From Synergistaceae bacterium (GTDB lineage: Bacteria; Synergistota; Synergistia; Synergistales; Aminobacteriaceae): a stretch of DNA of 22,799 bases. Below are positions 13,103 to 20,417 of this stretch, piece by piece (position 1 is the stretch's first letter; every line of letters starts with the position of its first letter). Below the pieces are notes generated by a model. That model made no database searches. It worked only from the letters and a program-made list of their open reading frames with translations, and had not been told where the DNA came from. The stretch covers positions 1 through 22,799 of the forward strand of contig WRNQ01000008.1 in the NCBI GenBank assembly GCA_009776565.1. Direction: 5' to 3'. The position numbers and the translations under genes were made by a program.

Positions 13103-14086
13103 TTGATAGATTTCGTAAACGACAGAGCCGGGGTTTTCATTTTGTCGTTTTTAGGAACGTTGGCGATGGGACCGCTGTTGATTCCTGCGCTTAAAAAGCT
13201 AAAATTCGGGCAACCGGTAAGAGACGACGGACCGTCCACACACCTTAAAAAGGCCGGCACTCCAACTCTGGGCGGCATTGTATTTCTGGCGCCGACAATG
13301 GCTATTCTCTGCATACTGTCGTTGGAACAAAGGAACGTTTTGCCACTGCTAACGCTTACAATCGGATTTGGGGCTGTTGGATTTTCGGATGATTATTTAA
13401 AGATCATCAAGAAGAGTAAAAACGGTTTGAGCGCTATGCAAAAGACTGTTGGGTTGTTGCTGGTATCGACGGCTTTTGTTCTTTTTTTAGTTTATGTGCG
13501 CGACGCCGGCACTGAAATGTACCTGCCCCTGGCCGGGATGATGCGGGCAGTTGAAATACCTGCGATGATATATATTCCGTTTACAATATTTACCATGCTC
13601 GCAACAACAAACTCAGTAAACCTGACTGATGGAGTAGACGGGCTTGCGGCGAGCGTAACGCTTATTGTAATGATATTCTTTACATTAGTCGCCGCGGCAA
13701 ACGCGGAACAGAGAGAAATAATGCTGTACACGGCTATTATAGCGGGCGGATGTTTGGGATTTCTTGTTTTCAATTTCCACCCGGCAAAAGTCTTTATGGG
13801 AGACTGTGGGGCGCTTGCCTTGGGAGGCGCCGTTGCGGCTGCGGCAATAGTTTTAAAGATCCACTGGGTTTTACTGTTCACCGGAATTATTTATGTTCTT
13901 GAGGCGATTTCAGACATTATCCAGGTTTTTTGGTATAAAACCAGAGGAAAGCGGGTTTTTAAAATGGCGCCGCTACACCATCATTTTGAGCTTTCAGGTT
14001 GGAAGGAGACAAAAGTCGTTGTCGTTTTTTGCGTCGTCACACTTGTGTTTTCAGTAATTGGCTGGTTATTGTTGTTTTTGGAATAA
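13103..14086 (+). CDS. mraY: Phospho-MurNAc-pentapeptide transferase
   Basis: 327 residues, a normal length, starting at TTG 13103 with GGAG 11 bases upstream. It is a polytopic membrane enzyme (about ten spans). Family motifs: RDDGPSTHLKKAGTPTLGGI, FSDDYLKI (catalytic aspartates), NSVNLTDGVDGLA, NFHPAKVFMGDCGALALGG and the cytoplasmic MAPLHHHFELSGWKE. It transfers phospho-MurNAc-pentapeptide from UDP to undecaprenyl phosphate at the inner face, making lipid I. The usual MGDTGS is MGDCGA here, a small deviation. In most clusters murD follows; here ftsW follows directly after a repeat tract. Confidence 0.96.
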   Translation: MIDFVNDRAGVFILSFLGTLAMGPLLIPALKKLKFGQPVRDDGPSTHLKKAGTPTLGGIVFLAPTMAILCILSLEQRNVLPLLTLTIGFGAVGFSDDYLKIIKKSKNGLSAMQKTVGLLLVSTAFVLFLVYVRDAGTEMYLPLAGMMRAVEIPAMIYIPFTIFTMLATTNSVNLTDGVDGLAASVTLIVMIFFTLVAAANAEQREIMLYTAIIAGGCLGFLVFNFHPAKVFMGDCGALALGGAVAAAAIVLKIHWVLLFTGIIYVLEAISDIIQVFWYKTRGKRVFKMAPLHHHFELSGWKETKVVVVFCVVTLVFSVIGWLLLFLE

Positions 14087-14102
14087 TTAATCTCGATTTA
14101 AA

Positions 14103-14206
14103 GAATGTTAAGAGTAAATGTTAAGAGCAAATGTTAAGAGCAAATGTTAAGAGTAAATGTTAAGAGCAAATGTTAAGAGTAAATGTTAAGAGCAAATGTT
14201 AAGAGC
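14103..14206 (+). repeat. Eight tandem 13-bp units between mraY and ftsW
   Basis: AAATGTTAAGAGC or ...GAGT repeats eight times without gaps (first unit begins G instead of A). Units differ only at the last base, C or T. Every unit carries an ATG, and because 13 is not a multiple of 3 the reading frame rotates with each unit. The tract ends right before the ftsW ribosome site AAAGGAG. There are no spacers, so it is not CRISPR. Confidence 0.95.
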
Positions 14207-14221
14207 AAAGGAGAGATTTAT

Positions 14222-15436
14222 TTGGAAGCGCCTAAAGAGAAAATTAACCTTAAAAAAATTAAATTACGGCATTTCGATTTCTGGTTATTCACTTCGGTAA
14301 TATTGCTTTTATCAATGGGATTGCTAATTGTATTCAGCGCAAGCGCTCCAAGTTCAGCCAGCAGGTATAACGGGGACGTTTACTTCATTTTTAGAAATCA
14401 GTTGAAACATGCGCTTTTAGGAATCCTCACGATGCTGATCATGTCCTTTATTCCATACAGGGTATGGAGGAAGCTGGCCATCCCCATCGCACTTTTGTGC
14501 CTGGGGTTGCTGGTAGTAGTCATTTTGCCCGGTATGAGCAGTTTGACAAAAAACACGAGAAGGTGGATGTACATAGGTTCATTTAATTTTCAGCCGTCTG
14601 AACTGGCTAAATTTGGATTGGTATGTTTTTTGGCGGCGAGTTTGGCGGTACACAGGGATAGATTGAAGAAATTCTTTAAGGGCTTTTTACCTTACCTCGC
14701 GGTTGTTCTCACATTTACCGGCCTTATTTTAGTTGAACCTCACTTGAGCGGCTCAATTATTGTAATAGCTGTTGGAGCTATAGTTATGTTTTCTGCGGGC
14801 GCAAGGATTTGGCACTTTATTGTTATGGCTGTTCCCATTTCAGCGGGTGGGATCTTCTGCTTGCTATATGTCCCGCGTTTTGAATACATGAAAGATAGGA
14901 TGGTTGCATTCCTCGATCCCTGGAAGGATAGAACCGGAGATGGTTATCAGATCATTCAATCAATGTATGCTATTGGCTCCGGTGGTCTATTTGGAAAAGG
15001 TCTGGGGAAGAGTATGCAGAAATTTCTATATATACCCGAACCACATAATGATTTTATATTTTCGATACTTGCCGAAGAACTGGGTTTCGTGGGTGTCTTA
15101 ACGGTTTTAATTCTATTCGTTATTCTGTTTTGGAGAGGCGTCAAAATATCCAACATGGCCGACGATGCATTTGGCTCTCTCCTAGCGATAGGGCTCACTT
15201 CTCTTATTGCCGTGCAGAGTATATTCAATATTGCGGTTGTCACTGCCTCCGTACCTGTGACGGGCGTTTCACTGCCCTTCTTCAGTTACGGAGGCACCTC
15301 CCTAATACTTTTCCTTTCCGAAGTGGGCATACTTCTGAATATTTCAAAGAATACAAATGTTGATACCGTTCTGTCGCCGGTTGAAATCGGGGAGGCTAAA
15401 AGGACGGTTAATAAGGCTATTAAGGCTGGTATTTGA
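14222..15436 (+). CDS. ftsW: FtsW/SpoVE-type lipid II polymerase (SEDS family)
   Basis: 404 residues from TTG 14222, placed 8 bases after AAAGGAG; the longer frame from 14183 would start inside the repeat tract. A short basic N-terminus is followed by about ten membrane spans. SEDS-family motifs: FSASAPSSASRY, RRWMYIGSFNFQPSELAKF, DRTGDGYQIIQSMYAIGSGG, FGKGLGKS, PEPHNDFIFSILAEELGFVG and PFFSYGGTSLI. It polymerises lipid II into glycan strands with its partner class B PBP, encoded upstream in the same cluster. SpoVE, the sporulation paralogue, cannot be excluded by sequence. It is the last dcw gene in view; a new promoter and an unrelated pilus-like operon follow, with no murG or murD. Confidence 0.93.
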   Translation: MEAPKEKINLKKIKLRHFDFWLFTSVILLLSMGLLIVFSASAPSSASRYNGDVYFIFRNQLKHALLGILTMLIMSFIPYRVWRKLAIPIALLCLGLLVVVILPGMSSLTKNTRRWMYIGSFNFQPSELAKFGLVCFLAASLAVHRDRLKKFFKGFLPYLAVVLTFTGLILVEPHLSGSIIVIAVGAIVMFSAGARIWHFIVMAVPISAGGIFCLLYVPRFEYMKDRMVAFLDPWKDRTGDGYQIIQSMYAIGSGGLFGKGLGKSMQKFLYIPEPHNDFIFSILAEELGFVGVLTVLILFVILFWRGVKISNMADDAFGSLLAIGLTSLIAVQSIFNIAVVTASVPVTGVSLPFFSYGGTSLILFLSEVGILLNISKNTNVDTVLSPVEIGEAKRTVNKAIKAGI

Positions 15437-15490
15437 TAGCTAAAATTCATATTTTGCAAATTTTAATTTAAATATAAAAATAATTAAACC

Positions 15491-15519
15491 TTGAAGCGCT
15501 TGGAAGATAATGGTAATAT
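15491..15519 (+). promoter_or_regulatory. Predicted promoter of the Tad-like operon
   Basis: TTGAAG (15491-15496), 17 bp, then TAATAT (15514-15519). It lies in an AT-rich gap after ftsW, giving a leader of about 35 bases before the CpaB-like gene. Confidence 0.5.
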
Positions 15520-15521
15520 TG

Positions 15522-15542
15522 AAATGTTAAATATTAACATTT
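15522..15542. promoter_or_regulatory. Perfect 9-bp inverted repeat at the predicted start site
   Basis: AAATGTTAA and TTAACATTT face each other across ATA, immediately after the -10 box, so the dyad covers the transcription start. This is a strong operator candidate for control of the Tad-like operon. It is followed by only four Ts, so termination is a less likely role. Confidence 0.45.
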
Positions 15543-15560
15543 TTCGTAGGAGCGCAACGC

Positions 15561-17081
15561 ATGAGGTTTATCAGAAAGAGGGCTCTTGTGGCCCTCATTT
15601 GCATTTTATTATCAGTGATTTTATCATGGAGAATTCTTGATATCGCAGAGAGATCAAAGGAAACAATAAAGGTTGTCAGGGTGACCGAACCCATCGGGAA
15701 GGGGACGCTGATAACCGGCGATAAGCTAAGGGCCGAGGAAGTTGGAACTTATGGGTTGAGGGACGACATCCTATATGGCGATGACTCGATCATAGGGATG
15801 TACGCTTCTGTGGATATATTCCCGGGAGATAATCTGACTCTCGATAAGTTTACTAAATTGGAAGAGACGGCGGACGGGTTTTTAATTTTGGCCCAACAGG
15901 CTGGAAAGTCGGCCGTTTCCGTTAGTGTAAAAAGTATTTCATCTGTTTTAGCAGGAAAACTCAGAAAAGGCGATGTTGTATCAGTGCTGGTGTTTGTTAA
16001 TGGAACAATGCCCGGAAGTGTGAGTGGAGGCGGGAGCGGGAACACTAGCGGGAACATGAGCGGGAATGTGATCGGGAGAGGGTTTGTGACGGAGTTCAGG
16101 GAGTTGAAATATGTGGAGATAGGCGCAATATCTAATAACAAAGCTGAAGATATTGTTTATCAACAGGAGGTCTGGAGGGAGAATTCACAGACGTCCGGAG
16201 CGAAGCAATCTGTGGATGGCATGATCCCGGCGTCTGTAACTTTTGTTGTTAACAGTATTCAGGCGAGACGTCTTGTTGAAGCTGAGAATGCAGGAAGTAT
16301 CCACCTTGTTTTCAGAGGGAGGGGAGAGCGCGCAAAGCAGCTGCTTGAGGAGCAGGACAAGGTCTTTGCCGGCGTTCATGACATTTACGATGTCTATGAC
16401 GCTTTCGACGGTTACAGCGCTTATGACGCCAAAGAAGGTTACGTCGCTTATAACGCTTATGACGCTTATGGCGCCAATGGAAGTTACAGCGCTTATGACG
16501 CTTATGACGCCAATGGAAGTTACAGCGCTTATGACGCTTATGACGCCAATGGAAGTTACAGCGCTTATGACGCTTATGACACCAATGAAGGTTATGATTT
16601 TGAACAAATTAACGTGAACCAATATAAATCAGTTCAGAAAATTAGAAAAGAGGAGAGCGAAAGCAGGGGATGGGTACGCGGTTTAGGCGCCGGAAATATC
16701 GTGAGTAAAAGCGGGGGACAGGCGCCGAGTACAGACGCCGGAAGCAGAGAGAACCTAAGCAAGGGACAGGCGCCAGTTACAAACTCTGTTAATGAGGAGA
16801 GTGGATATGAAGGGCGGTCCCCGGGTGTAGACGCAGTAAATGAGGAGAGTGGAAGCGGCGGACTAGAACAGGGTGTAGGCGCAGAAAACAGAGAGAGCGC
16901 AAGTAATGAACAGGAACGAGGCGGCGGCGTAGGTAAGGGTTCTGAAACAAGCGATGTCACTGGGCGGCCTTACGATACTGCGAAGGAAAACGACAAAGTG
17001 TCTGTACAAAACAATGCTTCAGGATTTCGCGAGGACGTAGGTAATAGGAGAGTCACAGATGAGGACTTTAATCTGAAATAG
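15561..17081 (+). CDS. cpaB: CpaB/RcpC-like SAF-domain protein with Tyr/Asp/Ala repeats
   Basis: 506 residues; AGGAG lies 8 bases before ATG. One N-terminal membrane span (about residues 8-24) is followed by a SAF domain (about 38-98: VVRVTEPIGKGTLITGDKLR, IIGMYASVDIFPGDNLTLDK). A CpaB-type region comes next (ISSVLAGKLRKGDVVSVLVF; later VTFVVNSIQARRLVEAENAG). This part resembles the Flp pilus assembly protein CpaB, which acts outside the membrane in Tad systems. The rest is unusual: a Gly/Ser linker (154-174), a Tyr/Asp/Ala repeat block (275-346) and an acidic Gly/Ser/Glu tail of imperfect 16-17-residue repeats (385-460), with no second membrane span. It is the first gene of the operon, behind its own promoter. 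The function is inferred from the SAF domain and neighbours. Confidence 0.75.
   Translation: MRFIRKRALVALICILLSVILSWRILDIAERSKETIKVVRVTEPIGKGTLITGDKLRAEEVGTYGLRDDILYGDDSIIGMYASVDIFPGDNLTLDKFTKLEETADGFLILAQQAGKSAVSVSVKSISSVLAGKLRKGDVVSVLVFVNGTMPGSVSGGGSGNTSGNMSGNVIGRGFVTEFRELKYVEIGAISNNKAEDIVYQQEVWRENSQTSGAKQSVDGMIPASVTFVVNSIQARRLVEAENAGSIHLVFRGRGERAKQLLEEQDKVFAGVHDIYDVYDAFDGYSAYDAKEGYVAYNAYDAYGANGSYSAYDAYDANGSYSAYDAYDANGSYSAYDAYDTNEGYDFEQINVNQYKSVQKIRKEESESRGWVRGLGAGNIVSKSGGQAPSTDAGSRENLSKGQAPVTNSVNEESGYEGRSPGVDAVNEESGSGGLEQGVGAENRESASNEQERGGGVGKGSETSDVTGRPYDTAKENDKVSVQNNASGFREDVGNRRVTDEDFNLK
16473..16580 (+). repeat. Three identical 36-bp coding repeats (ANGSYSAYDAYD)
   Basis: Units 16473-16508, 16509-16544 and 16545-16580 are identical at every base. 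Decayed units surround them (from about 16387 to 16602: DAFDGYSAYDA, KEGYVAYNAYDAY, TNEGYD). Exact identity implies recent expansion or strong homogenisation. Confidence 0.95.
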
Positions 17082-17192
17082 GACTGTTACATAAACTTTT
17101 CCACACCCGGCATAAAAGCCGAGAAGGACAATGGTAATCGGTTAAGGGCGGCAAGGTCTTATTGTGAGCAGAATTGAAAGGAATGATGATAC

Positions 17193-17996
17193 ATGGGAAA
17201 GATTGTGGCGGTTTGGGGGAAAAGCGGCAGCGGCAAAAGCGTATTGTCTACAAATCTATCGTGTGCTCTTGCCAAAAGGGGATTAAAAATTGCGCTTATC
17301 GGAGCGAATAGGTTTTACGGATCGATTCAGCATTATTTTGGAATGGGAATTAATCCTGATGAATCACTTAGAACCTGTTTTTCCGAAATGGTATATTCAA
17401 ACATCGAAAAGTACTTCAAAGCATGTGCGATGCAAAAAAACCTCTACGTTTCATCCCAGTCCAATTATGACGATTGTCTTGGTTACAGTAAATTTAGCAG
17501 GGATCAGGTCAAGCGTTTTTTGAACCTTTCCGGCGAGTGCTTTGATATTATGGTTATCGAATGTGATGATTCCATTGACGACGCTTTGTCTATGTTGAGC
17601 CTGACTCATTCAGAATTAGTACTGTACGTGACCAGGCCAACTGTCCAACACGCCGCTTTTTCAAATGGCTTTGAGAGCCTTGTCAAAGGATTAAGCCTGA
17701 CTGACAAAATGCAAGTGATCGTGAACTATGATAAGGGATACAGTGATATAGCTACATTTCTCCCGTTTGGGTCAAAACATGGATATACTGTACTGCCGTT
17801 TTGCCAAATGATTGAGAAATCTGAAAACAACGGCAGGCCGATCATTCTCTCTAAACATCCGGACAATCCCTCAAAAACATTCATTGGGAGGATAAATGAC
17901 CTTGTCGACAATATAGTGAACGAAGGAGAGCATTTAAAATCAAGCGCCACAAAAAGCCGCATTCAAGAAGGCGACGCAATTGACGCTGTTTCATAA
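17193..17996 (+). CDS. TadZ/CpaE-like P-loop ATPase
   Basis: 267 residues. The protein opens with a ParA/MinD-type nucleotide loop (VAVWGKSGSGKSVLSTNLSC, residues 5-24), with serines at positions where the family usually has GGVGKT. Then come GANRFYGSIQHYFGMGINPD, aligning with the switch region and GDLALLLGL-type segment of CpaE, and a Walker B-like strand FDIMVIECDDS (117-127). The usual Asp after the second strand (DxD) is absent (ANR), so ATP hydrolysis may be weak. In Tad systems this protein is a polar localisation factor for the pilus machine. It lies between the CpaB-like gene and the secretion ATPase, its usual place. The call rests on the P-loop fold and synteny; a generic MinD-like role is possible. 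Confidence 0.65.
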   Translation: MGKIVAVWGKSGSGKSVLSTNLSCALAKRGLKIALIGANRFYGSIQHYFGMGINPDESLRTCFSEMVYSNIEKYFKACAMQKNLYVSSQSNYDDCLGYSKFSRDQVKRFLNLSGECFDIMVIECDDSIDDALSMLSLTHSELVLYVTRPTVQHAAFSNGFESLVKGLSLTDKMQVIVNYDKGYSDIATFLPFGSKHGYTVLPFCQMIEKSENNGRPIILSKHPDNPSKTFIGRINDLVDNIVNEGEHLKSSATKSRIQEGDAIDAVS

Positions 17997-18040
17997 AGGT
18001 AAGAAGGTAAAGAAGGTAAAGACGGGAAAGAAGGTAAATT
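17997..18040 (+). repeat. Five tandem 9-bp units ahead of tadA
   Basis: AGGTAAAGA-type units (first one base short, fourth CGGGAAAGA, fifth AGGTAAATT) fill the whole gap directly after the TAA of the TadZ-like gene. Each carries an AAGAAGGT Shine-Dalgarno-like core; the last serves the tadA TTG start. Confidence 0.85.
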
Positions 18041-18043
18041 AGT

Positions 18044-19480
18044 TTGATCCAGGAATTTGATATTCAACAGTTAATATACGATGAAGCCCGAAAGAAACTG
18101 GAAACCGGCGATGAGTTGAATGAGGGTAAAAATTATAAGAAGTACAACGAAGCGCTGGATATTATCAGGGATGAAATGAACAAAAACCATGCCTCAGAGC
18201 TGTCAGCTATCCTGGAGGACGCAAATGCGGAAAACTATATTAAGTTTTTGATAGCCAGATATATCAGGGAACGCCAGATCAATGTCGAGGGCATGGAAAA
18301 CCTCTCGGCGCTCGTCAACAGTATATATGACAGTATGGCGGGTTTTGATTTCTTAACTGAGTACATATATAGGGAAGATGTTGAGGAAATCAACGGCAAT
18401 TCTTGGGATGATATCGAGATCGTGACTGAAAAAGGCTGGGAAAAAACGAAAAAGCACTTTTCATCACCGGGGCAATGCCTTGATATTGTCAAAAAAATGA
18501 TGCAGTTGGGCGGAGTGATAATCGACGGGCAAAAGCCGACAGAGGACTCGTTTATCACAAAGGGCGTCAGGGTGTCTGCGATAATACCGCCATGTGTGGA
18601 TGAGGACTGCGGCGCTGTATTTTCGATAAGAAAACAGAAAAACATCGTCTTCACAAAAGAGCAGTTGATAGAAAACGGCACGGCCATTGCCGATGAGCTC
18701 GACTTTTTGGATATATGCCTGAACCATGGGGTGAGCATAGCGCTGGCAGGCGCCACAGGGTCGGGGAAAACAGCCGATATTTCATATTTACTCAGCAACA
18801 TTTCGAGGGATAAGCGCGTTTTTTCCATAGAAGACACGCGAGAACTTAACAACATCACTAAAAAGGATGAGAACGGAGTGACGATTAGCAGGATCGTCCA
18901 TACCAAGACCAGACCTCACGATAACGACAAAATGAATATTGATACAAATAAACTGTTGAAGAGATCGTTGAGATTCCACCCTGACATACTTGTTCCGGCG
19001 GAAATGAGGGGAGAGGAGGCTATGACGGCTCAGGAAGCCGGTCGCACAGGGCACACCGTGCTTGCCTCGTTGCACGCCTCGACTGCTTTAGCAGCCTACA
19101 CGAGGATGCTGACAATGTGTATGATGTCGGGGACAAAGCTTTCCGAGCAACTGATGCTAAAGCTTATTATTGAAGCGTTCCCGATAATTGCGTTTAAAGT
19201 CCAATTACCTGACAATTCGAGAAAATTCATGAAAATAATCGAAGCTGAGGATTTTATTGATGGTCGAATTATTGAAAGGACTATTTTTGCATATGTAGTA
19301 CAGGGCAGGGAAATGACGCCCGACAACCTTCGTATTAAAAAGATGACCGGTAAGCATACAAGGGTGGGGAGCATTTCCGCCACCTTAGCCCAGAGGCTAC
19401 TTGAACATGGCGCCGACATCGGGCAAATCAGGAGATTCGCGGGAGAGGACTGGAACCCTGCGGGATTATTGGAGATATAG
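18044..19480 (+). CDS. tadA: TadA/CpaF-family secretion ATPase
   Basis: 478 residues from TTG 18044, 9 bases after AAGGT. An N-terminal helical domain (1-150) precedes the VirB11/PilT-type ATPase core: GVRVSAIIPPC, Walker A GATGSGKT (236-243), the acidic box SIEDTRELN (261-269), the Walker B region PDILVPAEMRGEEA (313-326) and the His box TGHTVLASLHAST (335-347). This hexameric cytoplasmic ATPase powers assembly of Flp-type pili or pseudopili through the TadB/TadC platform. All catalytic boxes are present, so it should be active. It is followed by the tadB-like gene 4 bases after its stop. Confidence 0.92.
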   Translation: MIQEFDIQQLIYDEARKKLETGDELNEGKNYKKYNEALDIIRDEMNKNHASELSAILEDANAENYIKFLIARYIRERQINVEGMENLSALVNSIYDSMAGFDFLTEYIYREDVEEINGNSWDDIEIVTEKGWEKTKKHFSSPGQCLDIVKKMMQLGGVIIDGQKPTEDSFITKGVRVSAIIPPCVDEDCGAVFSIRKQKNIVFTKEQLIENGTAIADELDFLDICLNHGVSIALAGATGSGKTADISYLLSNISRDKRVFSIEDTRELNNITKKDENGVTISRIVHTKTRPHDNDKMNIDTNKLLKRSLRFHPDILVPAEMRGEEAMTAQEAGRTGHTVLASLHASTALAAYTRMLTMCMMSGTKLSEQLMLKLIIEAFPIIAFKVQLPDNSRKFMKIIEAEDFIDGRIIERTIFAYVVQGREMTPDNLRIKKMTGKHTRVGSISATLAQRLLEHGADIGQIRRFAGEDWNPAGLLEI

Positions 19481-19484
19481 TTAT

Positions 19485-20411
19485 ATGTTTAGGCTGTATG
19501 GAGTAGTTATATTCTTTCTCATTCTGACGGCGCTGCTGTCAATCGTTAACCTGAATATTTTCCGGGGACTTAAGGACAACAGGTTCTTCGATTCCCAAAG
19601 TCGCTCTAAAGGCAGAAGACATGCGAAATGCAGGGGCGTATTGGCAAAGCTTCTTTGCAGAAATGAACTCAAATTTCAATCAATCTTAAAAAACAGCAGA
19701 TTTGAGACCAATATCGGCGGCTTTATAAGGTTAAAGATCCTGTTTGGCGCGCTTGGGACGTGCTGTGGCATTTTGCTGAAAAACCCCCTTTTGGCGATAA
19801 TTCTTGCGGGCGGGTTTTACTGCTTACCTGATATATACTTTCGCATAGTATCAGTCACATATTCCAAAGCAATTGACGAAAAAATTGAAGCAACTATGGG
19901 CATCATTACAAATTCGTATCTGCAAAATGAAGATATACTCCAGTCTGTCTCCGAGAATCTGAACAGAATAGAAAGCCCTTTGAAGGAAGTATTCAGGGAA
20001 TTCTCCGCTGAAACGGGGTTTATTGACGCAAGTGTTCCGAGGGCGCTTATAAGAATGAAGCACAAGGTTGATAATGTGTATTTCGGTGATTGGTGCGACG
20101 TTCTCATCCAATGCCAGGACGACAGGGAGTTGAAATATGTGCTGCCGTCGATTGCTTCTAAGCTTGGTACCGTAAAGAGAATACAGACCGAACTTGACAG
20201 GATAATGACGGATATTTACAAAGAGTTCATGATCGTAGTTGCTATGGTGGTTATTAACGTTCCGGCAATGGCTATCATTAACCGGGAATGGTTTGACATA
20301 CTTATAGGTACTCCGGCAGGAAAAATAACGGTCGCTCTCTCCGCTTTGATGATCTTCATTGCCTCGGCATATGTCGTATCAGTAAATAAAACACTTGTGA
20401 GGATGCAATAG
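19485..20411 (+). CDS. tadB: TadB-like inner-membrane platform protein
   Basis: 308 residues from ATG 19485 (GGAG 10 bases upstream, inside the end of tadA); a longer frame from 19401 would overlap tadA. It has an N-terminal span (LYGVVIFFLILTALLSIVNL), a pair of central spans (about 87-120), a cytoplasmic helical domain with KAIDEKIEATMGIITNSYL and SLQ-type helices resembling the T2SS F family, and two C-terminal spans. This is the layout of TadB, which with TadC forms the membrane base on which TadA acts. Sequence similarity is weak by eye; the order tadA-tadB-tadC supports it strongly. Confidence 0.75.
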   Translation: MFRLYGVVIFFLILTALLSIVNLNIFRGLKDNRFFDSQSRSKGRRHAKCRGVLAKLLCRNELKFQSILKNSRFETNIGGFIRLKILFGALGTCCGILLKNPLLAIILAGGFYCLPDIYFRIVSVTYSKAIDEKIEATMGIITNSYLQNEDILQSVSENLNRIESPLKEVFREFSAETGFIDASVPRALIRMKHKVDNVYFGDWCDVLIQCQDDRELKYVLPSIASKLGTVKRIQTELDRIMTDIYKEFMIVVAMVVINVPAMAIINREWFDILIGTPAGKITVALSALMIFIASAYVVSVNKTLVRMQ

Positions 20412-20417
20412 AGGAAA

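Noticed and set aside
14103..14206. CRISPR array
   Set aside because: 13-bp units are contiguous with no spacers and no cas genes are present; a plain tandem repeat.
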